Shown in pieces: positions 45,054-57,047 of a DNA stretch of 64,000 nucleotides. A program made the position numbers and the translations under genes. Under the pieces are notes generated by a model, which was not told the DNA's origin, did not search any database, and saw nothing but the letters and a program-made list of their open reading frames with translations. The DNA comes from Adenophora triphylla var. japonica. Taxonomy: Eukaryota > Streptophyta > Magnoliopsida > Asterales > Campanulaceae. Numbering within the stretch: the first letter of the stretch is position 1; every line of letters starts with the position of its first letter. Where the stretch lies: contig JAFEMH010002092.1 in the NCBI GenBank assembly GCA_022495995.1, forward strand, positions 213,501 to 277,500, read 5' to 3'.

Positions 45054-45417
45054 ATCGAAGAGTCTAACTGTAGGAACTAAGGAAACTGAGGAACTGTCTG
45101 ACACTTCCGTAACTGTAATGCTGACGAGACGATGGCCTGGGGTTCAGAACCACTCTTTGTTCGCTGCAGGGAACGAAAGGTAGGGCTTAGGTTTCGGAAG
45201 GGGTATTTGGCTCAAGGCTTTGGGCTTGTGCAACTTGCAGTTACCGCTTAAGTTTACTTAAAACGCGTTTTCTCAGAATCCTAACTGATTGGAAAATATT
45301 TCTCTTCTTTTTCGCAACTACTCTAGGTCTTAAATCAGTGGATCACGACACTACGTATATAGACCCCTCGTCTTTCACCTGTAAATCATCTTCCCGGGAT
45401 GGACAAGGCCTTCAAGG
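45054..45417. other. Leader of F and joint to LTR E
   Basis: No gene. Sequence between the F gag start and the point (about 45418) where homology with the LTRs at 2549 and 59111 begins. No primer-binding site is recognisable, so LTR E appears cut here and fused to F. Confidence 0.5.
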
Positions 45418-46621
45418 TAAATGACGGTATTGAAATGACGATCGACAAGTCAGTTTGTGACTCAGACATTAAAGTAAATACGATCAACAAACCGAACGGT
45501 TTGAACGGTAAATGACGTATTGAATTGATGGTATCAATGGATCGAACGATCCGGACGGTAAAATGTGCGATCAATGAACCTAACGGTTCGGACTGTAAAG
45601 AGCGATATGTAAATGATAATATCAACGAATCGAACGATCCGGACGGTAAATGACGATCAACGAACCTAACGGTTCGGACAATGAAAATGACGATCGCGAA
45701 CCAAACGGTTCAGACAGAAAATGACGTAATAAGTAAAAATGGGTCAAGATCTCCGTTTTAACCCTAAATCACTTTTCTCGAAAAAGAAAAGTGATAGAAG
45801 GAGGATCACTTCGAGACTCGTAGACAGCGTTTTGTCTACATTTTGAAAGTTTTGATCGGATCAGAAATATCGTAGGACGCGTAAAAAGAGACAAATCGGA
45901 GTTTGAGAGTGAGAATGTTACCAATGGCTCTATCTTCCTAGGGTACGTGTTTGGAAATTGTTTAAATAAGAGAGAAATTATGCCCTCACATAGGCAGAAC
46001 CTCCCCTAGTTATCTCACATTTGCACTTCGAGTTTCCGTCGATTCGGCAGCGTTTCGGGAGGTTTTCTGGGCTGAGACACGGCTAGGAGTGTTTGAGGGG
46101 GACTTGGGGGTAAGAAAATCCTCTCTAAAACTGAAAGAGGAGGCTGCTATTTATAGGAAATTTCAGGGTGCAAAACAGGCCGGCCGGCCAGTTCCTTAAT
46201 TTGGAGGGTTTTTTGGGTATTCGAAGAATTGATGAGACTGATAGGCGATCATGAAGAACAGGCCGACCGTCCAGTCCTTCAGTTTAAGGGCATTTTGGAC
46301 TTTTCAGCCTTTGATTTGATTGATGTTGATGAGAGGGGTCGTGCATGTGTGCCACGTGTCCCTGCTTAGTCACTAAGAAAGCTATTTTCCCCCGCTTGGT
46401 TGGGTTTTGACTGTTTTTTAAATGACTATCTAAATAAATGTCGAAACAGTCCCGGAAAGTTCCGGAAATTGCGTGTTTCTGAAAAAGTTGTATTTTCACG
46501 TGTGCGAATGTGTGTTGAATACACTTTGAAATTTTGAATGCTCAGGGCAGTTCTGGAAAGTCTCGTTAACTTGGAAAGTGTGAGTTAACAAATTGTAACG
46601 ATTCGGATTTGGGTACTTACA
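45418..46621 (-). mobile_element. LTR of element E, truncated at its 3' end
   Basis: On the minus strand it starts TGTAAGTACCCAAATC at 46621 and matches LTRs B and C down to about 45418; the final ~750 bp present in LTR C (to GGGTAATTTCA) are missing. A polypurine tract (GAGGGGCTAC) adjoins 46622, so the body of E lies to the right. Minus-strand TATA box at 46148-46155; palindrome GGCCGGCCGGCC at 46178-46189 upstream of it. U5 hairpin array at 45420-45720. Confidence 0.82.
45420..45720 (-). repeat. Array of arm-varying inverted repeats in LTR E
   Basis: Units with CAAACC/GGTTTG around GAAC (45488-45503), GGATC/GATCC around GAAC (~45539-45552), GAACC/GGTTC around TAAC (twice) and around AAAC. 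The constant part is GTAAATGACG. The arms change in concert. Confidence 0.8.
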
Positions 46622-46873
46622 GTAGCCCCTCAGCGACATCACTTACCGAGGAAGTGGGGTCGTCGAAAAAGATAAGGATCCCAAATCAGGGGGATGCCTT
46701 GCGGAGTGACCTGAACGATCAAATGGCTGGACCCTTAGAGAAAGGATTCCTACGTATCCTGAGCGGGAATCAAGCCGATCGTAGTTCACGGGTGTGAGGG
46801 CAATTCGTAGGGGCCTCGACCTGTGGGGGAATGATTAGGAGGAATTCGTCCTGATTGAGACTGTTTTGAAGGC
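46622..46873 (-). other. 3' untranslated end of element E with hairpin motif copy 6
   Basis: Holds the polypurine tract (46622-46640 on the minus strand), a conserved hairpin motif at 46749-46787 (GAACTACG and ATACGTAGG on the minus strand) and the start of the 30-bp tandem repeat, which resumes after Copia-2 at 54864. Confidence 0.65.
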
Positions 46874-46878
46874 GTCTA
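46874..46878 (+). repeat. Target site duplication of Copia-2, left
   Basis: GTCTA directly before the LTR start TGTTGG, identical to 54859-54863 after the other LTR. The bases belong to the 30-bp repeat of element E. Confidence 0.9.
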
Positions 46879-48279
46879 TGTTGGTGTAATGCCCTAGGCT
46901 TTAGTTCTGTTTAACTTAAAACCGTTATGTATCGTATTTATCATAAAGCATATTATTTGATTATTATATATTTTGCATATTTATTGTAATAATCTCCGTC
47001 CCTAATTATTAAGTGAATAATTAGTATAATTGTCAATGGATAATCATATGATGATTATATGCATAGGGATGCACATTGAAATTATGGGTACTTGTTAGAG
47101 AACAAGTGACTAGACTTGACCCGTATGAGATTTATGTCATGGTCAAATGTCATAATTAAATCTCATATGGTCACTTCATTTAGTCCCTAGACCTGAGATT
47201 ATCATGACCTTACATATGATGAAAGTCATGTTTGATTTTAGTCAAACGATATCTTAACACGATATTTATAAAGGCTATCTTTGGCATGATCAGATTCATG
47301 ATGGGAAGGATGATAAGTCAAGATGGAATTTGTCCCTCGAAAGAGAGATGTTTTGCTTGGGCCCCTCGATGAGTGATAATGATGGAAAGTGTGTGGCCAC
47401 ACCCCAATGCGATTGGACTATCATTATACTCAAGATCGAGAAAGCATTGAACAGATACAAGTTGACATGGACCATGACTTATGTTCAATATAACATCGTG
47501 AGACAAAGGGAGAAATGGAAGTGTACCATTGGAAACGTGAACTCTTACTTTATATTATTTGGGTAGACATAATGGCTTGCTAGAGTCGGCTTATGTCTTA
47601 TGAGGATCGATATGATCGAGCTCATTGCCAACATAATATAATCCTATTGGGTCACACACATCTAGAATGAATTAGTTAAACCAAAGGAAGAAATGATTGA
47701 GAGTTCCTGATATGGCTTGTTCTGTAGCGCGACACAACTGGCCATCTGGCTAGTTGTGTAGCGTGACACAACTGGCCATCTGGCATGTTCTGTAGCGCGA
47801 CACAACTAGCCACAAAGGCGGTTTACACTTGTTTCCTAATTTGATTATGGCACAAACTCTAATACTAATGTAGTATAAATATGAGTCTGTAAACAGCCGA
47901 AATTGAGCCGAATTTTCAAGAGAGAAAATCACCAAAAAGGTTTCTCAATATTTCTTCCATAGATTTAAGAATCTAGCAATTCTCAAGAACTGTTCTTGGT
48001 TCATTCTTACGTGTGGATACTACTAGAGGGTCTTCGCTCGTTTGACGATCAAGGCCTAGAGTTCAAGCAATCTGAAGGTTCAAAGGTTTTGAAGATCGAA
48101 GATTGTGATTCAAAATCACACCGATAAATTGTTCGATAGCTCAAAACCGGAAAGCAATAAAGGTTGGTAAATTCTATCTCATAGGAATTCAATTTAATCG
48201 TATAGAACGGATCTTAGGGCTTGGGTTTTGTGTTATTTAGATGCTTATTCCGCTGCGCATGGACCCATAAAACCCCACA
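46879..48279 (+). mobile_element. 5' LTR of Copia-2
   Basis: 1401 bp, from TGTTGGTGTAATG to CCCCACA. About 30 differences from the 3' LTR counted by eye, roughly 98 percent identity. Three TGTAGCGCGACA-type palindromes at 47723-47734, 47757-47768 and 47791-47802, followed by ACTGGCC or ACTAGCC, lie upstream of the TATA box TATAAAT at 47874. Confidence 0.93.
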
Positions 48280-48280
48280 G

Positions 48281-48293
48281 TGGTATCAGAGCC
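48281..48293 (+). other. Primer-binding site of Copia-2
   Basis: TGGTATCAGAGCC, complementary to initiator tRNA-Met, one base after the LTR end. Confidence 0.9.
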
Positions 48294-49740
48294 CCGTTCG
48301 TATGGTTAAGTTTGAATTAACATGCTAGAATTAAGATATAAATTGTTTATATGCTTATTGCATGTTTTGTATGCGGTAGAATGTTTATTGTTTATGTGAA
48401 ACAATGTGGAAATCGTTTTCTGATCATGTTAGATTAAATATGTTAAAAGGATGTTTTATATGATTTAATTGCTTTATGATTGGAATTGATTGAAGTTTTG
48501 AAAAATCTGGAAATCTGGCAACTCTTGTCACGCGACATAGTTGGCCTATGTCACGCGACAGAGTCGGCCGCTGTCACGCGACAGTATTAGCCATGGGAAG
48601 TCCGCTGGCTTTGTCTGGTCGTGCGACAGTTCTAGCCCTATGGAAGTTTCTGTCACGCGACAAAACTTGCCAAATCTGGGCAGATTCTGGTTGTTGATTT
48701 TTCTTGCTGATCTATGATTATGTTTATAATCTGATATGTTTATGTCTTAATCTGGATGCTATAAATTTTTGGAAACTGAATTTATAGGGCTATGCTAGAT
48801 TAATTCATTGTTTATGCATGCTTAATTAATTTAAATGTGTTTTTATTAATTGTTGCGATGCATGAATTATGTGTTCTTATGTGATAAGAATTTTGTTAGA
48901 TGTTTAGTTGAAACATTGAATTGTAATTTCCTAAATGTTTTGTTGAAACATTATGATTTTGGTTTTCTGATTGTTTATGAGAAACAAGTCAGTTTACGCA
49001 AAATTTGAAGGATTCTGATTGTTTATGAGAAACAAATCAGTTTATGAGTCTGATTGTTTATGAGAAACAAGTCAGTATACAAAGTATCGATTATGTTGCA
49101 TTCAAATTGATATTATAATTGTTTCTGTCGAAGGAAGATTTGGTACTTAAGCAGTCATTGTGGCTCACCTATTTTCTTGGGAACTTGCCTGGTGCACAAT
49201 TATGATTATCCTTGTTGATATGCTTATAATCTACTTTAAAGAACCTTCATTTAACTTTTAAGTTCTTTATGCCAATCCATGATTAAAACACTTGAGACCA
49301 CTCGGATAGTTTTGGGTGGGCTTGCCAGAGCAAGGTGCTTTGATTCTATTCCGTTTACGAGCAAGATGAGGAAATGGTGGTTCCTATATGTTTAAAGTGG
49401 ATGAACTTAATTGGGTTATCAAAATGGTTTCGGGCCCAAGACATAAGATGAGATTAAAATATGCTAAGACATATGATGTCTTAAATGAATCTCATAAAAG
49501 ATCTAAGAGTCATATATGATATGATTGATGTTTTCTACCTAATTAATTTAATCTTGAGCGGTGCGCCATAGCGTACTTGAGATTAAATTAAAGTTGGATC
49601 TTATCCCATTAAATGCATATTATGCTTATTTGCATTAGAAGGTGTATGATTTAGTTGGAGTATTTGTGAAATACATTATTTTCTCTTAGATGATAAATGT
49701 GTTGATATTGATATGTGTTCATATAATTTGTATATTTTGT
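48294..49740 (+). other. Long leader of Copia-2 with five palindromes
   Basis: No coding frame. TGTCACGCGACA at 48526-48537, 48549-48560, 48572-48583 and 48651-48662, and a variant GGTCGTGCGACA near 48628; several are followed by TTGGCC, TCGGCC, TTAGCC or TTGCC. Further on there are repeated words GATTGTTTATGAGAAACA (three times, 48970-49070). Confidence 0.7.
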
Positions 49741-50450
49741 TGTAGAAGTAGCATTACATAATGATAATTGCGATTAGTCCTTATGAAGGACAAAAGTTCG
49801 AAAAGAACGGTACAAGTTATTCTGATTTGATCAGACGCTCAAGAATTGTTCTTAGGCAAATGTGTACGTTCTTGACGAATCCGTTCCTGCTGAACCCACT
49901 GCAATTCTTGCAAAGGGCAAATAAGGAGCAACATTAGAAACATATTGATGATTCTAATAATATTGCTTACCTTATACTTGCCACTATGGTTGAAGGCTCT
50001 TATGAAGAATCTTGAACATATGAAAGATACTTTTGTTCTAGCACGACGCAAAAGGAAATGTTCCAAATGCGAACTAGGCAAAAGATGTGTATTGTGGTGA
50101 AGGCTCTTAATGCATGAGATGCGACAAGGAGCAATCCGCAATAGTGTTAATGGTTAACACAAGAAAGGGGTTCAAAAGGAAGGAAAAGTAGGTAAAGCAA
50201 AGGTTGCTGAACCTAAGGCAAAAGTTGCAAAGCCAAATAGGCTAAACCCAAAGTGTCTCAAAAGAATGCATTTTGCTATCATTGCAATAAGATTGTCGTT
50301 GAAAGCAAAGTTGCAAGGCTTATTAGAAAGGCCCAAAAGGTGAAGAAGGGCAATATGATTGCTACTACTTCAAGTATCTATATGATAGATATTTTCCTTT
50401 CGACTTCTTATTTTTGGGTATATGATACTGGATTGGATCCCACATTTCTT
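49741..50450 (+). pseudogene. Copia-2 gag, heavily decayed
   Basis: Short frames from about 49761 (IAISPYEGQKFEKNGTSYSD) to a truncated zinc-knuckle remnant (AFCYHCNK, 50265-50290). Many stops and shifts. Only position and these fragments support the call. Confidence 0.5.
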
Positions 50451-51830
50451 TAAATGTGCAAGGAATAAAGAATAGAAAGCTACTCAAAGAAGGTAAGTTA
50501 AACCTATGCATAAGAATGGAGCAAGGGTTGCTACATTGGCCATAGGGACTTATGAAGTCACTTTACCTTGTGAAATAGTAATTGTTTTGAACAATTATGA
50601 CTACGTTCCAGATTTGAGTAGAAATATTATTTCCGTTTCTTATATGGATGATGAAGGATATAATTTTCTTATTGAGAATAAGAAGTTTTATATTCATTTA
50701 ATGATATGTCTTATTGTAATGCATATGTCATTAAATGGTCTTCATATCTTTGAAGATGAGAAACAAAATAAAGTTAAAGATATTTATAACATAAATGGGA
50801 AATCTGAACCGAACAATATGAACATCGCGTTCATATGGCATTGCCGGCTTGGTCAGATGAATAAGAAACATATATCTAAACTCCATTAACATGGACTTTT
50901 AGACTCATATGACCATGAATCATTTGAGGAATGTGGATCTTATTTATTGGGATTATTGACCAAACCACCCTACACTAAGAGTAGTGGGAGGGCTAGTGAC
51001 TTATTTGTCATTATATATGAGATGTATATGGACTATTAAGTAGCATTGCTAGGGGAAGACTTCGGTATTTCATCACATTTCACTAAAGACTTATCTAGAT
51101 AGGACTATGTCTATCTGATGAAGTCCAAAGGTGAATCGCTTGAGATGTTTCGAACATTTCAAGATGAAGTACAAAATAACTTGGCAAAACTATTTAGTAC
51201 TTCATTTAGATCGAGGTGGTGAATATTTGAGTCAAGAGTTTGACAATTATCTCAAAACTATGAAATCGTTTCAGAGTTGACTCCACCCGAAACACCACAT
51301 TGTATGGTGTGTCTGAGAGGAGGAATTGAACCTTGTAAGACATGGTTCATTTGATGATGTGTCAATTAGACTTTACTATTTCCTTTTGAGGATATACATT
51401 AGAAATAATGCGGTTACACTGAATCGAGTCCCTACTAAATCGGTTCCTAAGGCCCCACATGAGATGTGGCATGGAAGAAAACTTAGTTTGTCTTTCATGA
51501 AGATTTGGGGTTGCGAGTCTTATGTAAAGAGACTTGTCTCTTATAAGTTAGCACCAAATTTGACAAAGTTATTTTCGGAAATTAATCTTGCAACCGCAAA
51601 GAGAACAAAACGTTTGTTGCTCTACACAATTTGTTTCTTGAGAAATTGTTTCTCAATAAAGAATATAGTTGGAGTAAAATGAATCTTGAAGAAGTTCAAG
51701 AACTCGAAAATAATATGGAACCAAGATTAGAGACAGAATCAAGTTCACAAAGAGTTGTGGAACCGGTTCAAGATGCACAAGTCCATCGTAGATTGGATAG
51801 GTTACGATCCGAACTCAAGAAATATTGATT
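50395..51830 (+). pseudogene. Copia-2 protease and integrase, decayed
   Basis: Protease remnant YFWVYDTGLD (usual VYDTGC), then YVPDLSRNIISVSYMDDEGY and FIWHCRLGQMNKKHISKLH, the pre-integrase motif. Integrase core fragments near 51000-51300 are shifted; MKIWGCESYVKRL and a C-terminal part follow to 51830. Not functional. Confidence 0.65.
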
Positions 51831-51839
51831 TCTCGTATC

Positions 51840-53442
51840 CGAAAGTAATGAAGTGGAAGTCATTAAGAATGACGATCCTACTTCCTATCTAGAAGCGATG
51901 TCCACTCCTAATTTGGATAAATGGTTAGGAACCATAAAATCCGAATTACAATCCATGTTTGATGATCAAGTTTGGAACTTGATTGAGCTATCTGAAAGTG
52001 CAAAAAACTTGAAGGGTGCAAGTAGGTCTTCAAGACCGACGTGGATGGGAAGGTGTATACTTTCATGACTAAGGATTGTAGCAAAGGGATTTAGGTAAAT
52101 TCATAGTATTGACTATGTTCAAACCTTTTTCGCCAGTTACAATGTCGAAGTCTGTTAGAAGTTTCAATTGCCATTATCACATATTGTGACTATGTGATAT
52201 GACAAATGGATGTCAAACGACTTTCTTTAAATGGAAAGATTATTAAGGATGTGTATAGTACAAAACCCGAATAGTTTGTCGATCCAAGAAACTCTAATAA
52301 AGTATGCATGTTGCAAAGATCCATGAGATGGGTTGAAGCAAGCTTCAAGGAATTGGAATCTTCGTTTTGATAAATTGGTCAAAAAAGTTTGACTTCATCA
52401 AAGAACAAAGATGAATCTTGTGTATGCATGAAATTCAGTGGGAGCGTAGTATTATTTCTATTGTTTTATCACAATGATATCTTACTCATTGGAAAAACAA
52501 AGTTCTGACACTTAAGACTGTCAAAGACTTGGTCAAGGAAAGGTTTCTCAATGAAATATATGGGTGAAGCCGCTTACATCCTTGGCATCAAAGATCTATA
52601 GAGATAGATCTAGAAGGATAAATTGGTTTGAGTCAAAGTATTCACATTGACAAGGTTCTTAGAAGAGTCTAAGAAGGGTATCTTGTCAATTGGTCATGGT
52701 ATTTCTCTTAGCAATACTCATTGTCCTATGACAATTGATGAGTAAAAGGGGAATGAATGAAGTTCCATATGCTCCGGCATTTGAATCTGTCATGTATGCC
52801 ATGATTTGTACTAGACCCGACGTCTCGTATGCTCTAAGCATGATGAGTCGATACCAATCTGATTCTGTTGAGAACCATTGGATGGCAGTCAAGATGATCC
52901 TTAAGTACTTAAGAAGAACTAAGGATACGTTCTTGGTATTTGAAAGATTGGAAGTTAATCTTGTTGTAAGGGTTACATAGATGCTAGCTTTCAAACTGAC
53001 AAAGTTATTTTAAAATCGCAATTAGGATTTGTGTTTATGCTTATTAGAGGTGCAGTTTGTATTGGAAGAGTTCCAAGCAAAAATTGTAGCCGATTCTACT
53101 ACTAAGGCTGAATTTTAGCAACATATGACGTGGCTAAAAGAGGCAGTTTGGATCAAAAGTTCATTAGTGTTTTGGAAATGTTCCAAGTATCACTAATCGA
53201 TGAAACTTTTGTTATGACAATAGTGGTGCCACTTGTGCAAACAATGGAACCAAGGTCACAACAGCGATCCAAATACTCACTTAGACGTTCTTCGAGGAAT
53301 TCATAACGAATGAGAAGGCGTTAAGATATACAAAGTATCAACCGATGATGACATAAGGGATTCACTAACAAAGACCCTAGCACAGGAAGAAGCATGATGG
53401 TCATGTTAGATCCATGAGTATTCGATACATAAATGGAGCCTA
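51840..53442 (+). pseudogene. Copia-2 reverse transcriptase and RNase H, decayed
   Basis: DDPTSYLEAMSTPNLDKWLG and SMFDDQVWNLIELSE start the RT. Later fragments appear in shifted frames, and 52735-52980 encodes NEVPYAPAFESVMYAMICTR then PDVSYALSMMSRYQSD, the conserved RT to RNase H link of TNT1-94-like copia elements. RNase H pieces follow to about 53395 (ending near DSLTKTLAQ). The frames are much more damaged than the LTR age would suggest. Confidence 0.75.
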
Positions 53443-53458
53443 GTGCAAGTGGGAGACT
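53443..53458 (+). other. Polypurine tract of Copia-2
   Basis: AGTGCAAGTGGGAGAC directly before the LTR start TGTTGG at 53459. Confidence 0.85.
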
Positions 53459-54858
53459 GTTGGTGTAATGCCCTAGGCTTTAGTTCTGTTTAACTTAAAA
53501 CCGTTATGTATCGTCTTTATCATTAAGCATATTATTTGATTATTATATATTTTGCATATTTATTGTAATAATCTCCGTCCCTAATTATTAAGTGAATAAA
53601 TAGTATAATTGTCAATGGATAATCATATGATGATTATATGCATAGGGATGCACATTGAAATTATGGGTACTTGTTAGAGAACAAGTGACTGGACTTGACC
53701 CGTATGAGATTTATGTCATGGTCAAATGTCATAATTAAATCTCATATGGTCACTTCATTTAGTCCCTAGACCTGAGATTATCATGACCTTACATATGATG
53801 AAAGTCATGTTTGATTTTAGTCAAACGATACCTTAACACGATATTTATAAAGGCTATCTTTGGCATCATCAGATTCGTGATGGGAAGGATTATAAGTCAA
53901 GATGGAATTTGTCCCTCGAAAGAGAGATGTTTTGCTTGAGCCCCTCGATGAGTGATAATGATGGAAAGTGTGTGGCCACACCCCAATGCGATTGGATTAT
54001 CATTATACTCAAGATCGAGAAAGCATTGAACAGATACAAGTTGACGTGGACCATGACTTGTGTTCAATATAACATCGTGAGACAAAGGGAGAAATGGAAG
54101 TGTACCATTGGAAACGTGAACTCCTACGTTATATTATTTGGGTAGACATAATGGCTTGCTAGAGTCCGCTTATGTCTTATGAGGATCGATATGATCAAGC
54201 TCATTGCCAACATAATATAATCCTATTGGGTCACACACATCTAGAATTAATTAGTTAAACCAAAGGAAGAAATGATTGAGAGTTCCTGATATGGCTTGTT
54301 CTGTAGCGCGACACAACTGGCCATCTGGCATGTTCTGTAGCGCGACACAACTGGCCATCTGGCATGTTCTGTAGCGCGACACAACTAGCCACAGAGGCGG
54401 TTTACACTTGTTTCCTAATTTGATTAGGGCACAAACTCTAATACTAATGTAGTATAAATATGAGTCTGTAAACAGCCGAAATTGAGCCGAATTTTCAAGA
54501 GAGAAAATCACCAAAAAGGTTTCTCAATATTTCTTCCATAGGTTTAAGAATCTAGCAATTCTCAAGAACTGTTCTTGGTTCATTCTTACGTGTGGATACT
54601 ACTAGAGGGTCTTCGCTCGTTTGACAATCAAGGCCTAGAGTTCAAGCAATCTGAAGGTTCAAAGGTTTTAAAGATCGAAGATTGTGATTCAAAATCACAC
54701 CGATAAATTGTTCGATAGCTCAAGACCGGAAAGCAATAAAGGTTGGTAAATTCTATCTCATAGGAATTCAATTTAATCGTATAGAACGGATCTTAGGGCT
54801 TGGGTTTTGTGTTATTTAGATGCTTATTCCGCTGCACATGGACCCATAAAACCCAACA
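53459..54858 (+). mobile_element. 3' LTR of Copia-2
   Basis: 1400 bp, TGTTGGTGTAATG to CCCAACA, followed by GTCTA. It keeps the perfect end CCAACA, changed to CCCACA in the 5' copy. Palindromes and TATA box as in the 5' LTR. Confidence 0.93.
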
Positions 54859-54863
54859 GTCTA
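54859..54863 (+). repeat. Target site duplication of Copia-2, right
   Basis: GTCTA, identical to 46874-46878. Confidence 0.9.
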
Positions 54864-55290
54864 AACCTGAGGGAGACTATTTAAAGGCGTCTATACTTGA
54901 GGGAGACTATTTGAAGGCATCAATACCTGAGGGAGACTGTTTGAAGGCGTCTATACCTGAGGGAGACTATTTTAAGGCATCTATACCTGAGGGAGACTGC
55001 TTGAAGGCGTCTATACCAGAGGGAGACTGTTTGAAGGCGTCTATACCTGAGGGAGACTATTTGAATGCGCCTATACCTGAGGGAGACTATTTGAAGGCAT
55101 CTATATCTGAGGGAGACTTTTGAAGGTGTCTATACCTGAGGGAGACTATTTGAAGGCGTCGATACCTGAGGGAAACTATTTGAAGGCGTCTATACCTGAG
55201 GGAGACTGTTTGAAGGCGTCTATACCTGAGGGAGACTATTTGAAGGAATATATACCTGAGGGAGACTATTTGAAAGCGTCTCTGGCCGAA
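54864..55290. repeat. 30-bp tandem repeat, about 14 units (E 3' region)
   Basis: Unit: CTATACCTGAGGGAGAC then TATTTGAAGGCGT. Being a multiple of three it stays open and reads PEGDYLKASI repeated, across two overlapping frames. GTCT and AGAC form a short inverted repeat. The array began before Copia-2 (46850-46878) and was split by it. Coding is unlikely because it is in the 3' region of a minus-strand element. Confidence 0.9.
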
Positions 55291-55303
55291 TTGCTGAAAT
55301 GTT

Positions 55304-55545
55304 TGAGGGCATGTGGCTCCTCTGACCGAATTGTTGAAGTATATGAGGGCGTGTGGCGCCTCAGACCGAATTTGCTAAAACTTTTGAGGGCGTGTGGCTC
55401 CTCTGACCAAAATGTTGAAGTATTTGAGGCCGTGTGGCGCCTCAGACCGAATTTATCTGAAACATTTGAGGGCTTGTGGTGCCTCAGACCGAATTTGCTG
55501 AAACTTTTGAGGGCGTGTGGCGCCTCAGACGGAATTATGAGAACG
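55304..55545. repeat. About 41-bp tandem repeat, 6 units, shared with element B
   Basis: Units with GAGGGCGTGTGGCGCCTC then AGACCGAATTTGCTGAA; two sub-types alternate (GGCGCCTCAG and GGCTCCTCTG). Homologous to 4862-5105. Confidence 0.85.
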
Positions 55546-55689
55546 TTCTTGTCCTAAGATGAAGGCTTTTGTGCCTGAGTGCTGAACTTACGATGACAGC
55601 CAGGATTTATCTGCTGGAGATGTGGTGAAATGGCAGAAACGGTTGTGTTAAACTGGCATTTTTAACAACACGATCCAAGTCTTTTGACG

Positions 55690-56640
55690 TTCTAACAATT
55701 CGGTTAGAAACAAAGAAGAAAGGCTTGACGTTCTAACAATTCGATTAGAAACGGAGTAGCAACGCTCGACGTTCTAACAATTCGGTTAGAAACGGAGAGG
55801 AAAGGCTTGACGTTATAATGATTCGATTAGAAACGGAGAAGCAACGCTCGACGTTCTAACAATTCGGTTAGAAACGGAGAAGCAACGCTCGGCGTTCTAA
55901 CAATTCGGTTAGAAACGGAGAAGAAAGGCTTGGCGTTCTAATAATTCATTTAGAAACGGAGAAGCAAGGCTCCACGTTCTAACGATTCGGTTAGAAACGG
56001 ACAAGAAAGGCTTGACGTTCTAACGATTCGGTTAGAAACCGAGAAGCAACGGTAGACGTTCAAACAATTCGATTAGAAACGGAGAAGCAACGCTCGGAGT
56101 TCTAACAATTCGGTTAGAAACGGTGAAGAAAGGCTTGGCGTTCTAACAATTCGGTTAGAAACGGAGAATCAACGCTCGGTGTTCTAACAATTCGGTTAGA
56201 AATGGAGAATCAACGCTTGGCATTCTAACAATTCGGTTAGAAAGGGAGAAGAAAGGCTTGACATTCTAACGATTCGGTTAGAAACAGAGAAGCAACGCTC
56301 GACGTTCTAACAATTCGGTTAGAAACGGCTCTACGTTCTAACAGTTCGGTTAGAAATGGAGAAGAAAGGTTCGACGCTCTAACAATTCGGTTAGACACGG
56401 AGAAGCAACGCTCGGCGTTCTAACAATTTGGTTAGAAACGGAGAAGAAAGTCTTGACGTTCTAACAATTTGGTTAAAAATGGCTCGACGTTCTAAAAATT
56501 TGGTTAGCAACGGAGAAGAAAGGTTCGACGCCCTAACAATTCGGTTAGAAACGGAGAAGAAAGGTTCGACGCTCTAACAATTCGGTTAGAAACGGAGAAG
56601 AATGGTTCGACGGTCTAATAATTCGGTTAGAAACAGAGTA
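55690..56640. repeat. 41-bp tandem repeat, about 23 units
   Basis: Each unit has TTCTAAC and GTTAGAA around AATTCG, a 7-bp perfect inverted repeat, plus a linker. Two linkers, GAAGAAAGGCTTGACG and GAAGCAACGCTCGACG, are interspersed. Mutations in the arms are often in single units only. Part of the 3' region of element E. Confidence 0.92.
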
Positions 56641-57047
56641 GAAACGTTTAATTCCTGTTAAAGGGACTGGCCTACGATTTTGTTGGGGAGAAGTGTTCGG
56701 GCTTACGATGACAGCCAGAATTTAACCTCGGGAGAGGGAACGTTAGTGATGTCTAACGGGAGATTTAACCTCGGGAGAGGGGCGTTAACATAAGAGAATT
56801 ATGATAACATTTGAGCGAAGCATCAAATTTAAAGAGCTGAGGGGCTGATTGGTAATTTGGGCAAAAATACCCCATGCAGTAAAAGAGGTCGTCCGGCCAG
56901 ACCTTCCATTTGGACTGGTTCAAAGCTGGCGTCGGTCAGAAAGGAAAGAATAGAAAATTTTCAATTCCTGCGAGAGAGAAAAGATAAAACAGGGAAAATT
57001 CTTCCACTCTACTCGATTTCTTGTCTAAATCTCGAGAGATTAACGCT
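56641..57047. other. Region ahead of the antisense gene of E
   Basis: Holds TTTAACCTCGGGAGAGGG words twice (56725-56785), a fragment like the 42-bp repeat of B, and the imperfect palindrome GGTCGTCCGGCCAGACC at 56887-56903, 145 bp upstream of the exon 1 ATG. This is the same position as 6164-6177 before the B gene. Confidence 0.6.

Noticed and set aside
48281..48293. tRNA gene at TGGTATCAGAGCC
   Set aside because: Only the primer-complementary 13 bases are present; no tRNA fold.
55690..56640. CRISPR-like array
   Set aside because: The linkers are two repeated types, not unique spacers, the repeat-linker unit is one satellite monomer, and the context is a plant retrotransposon.
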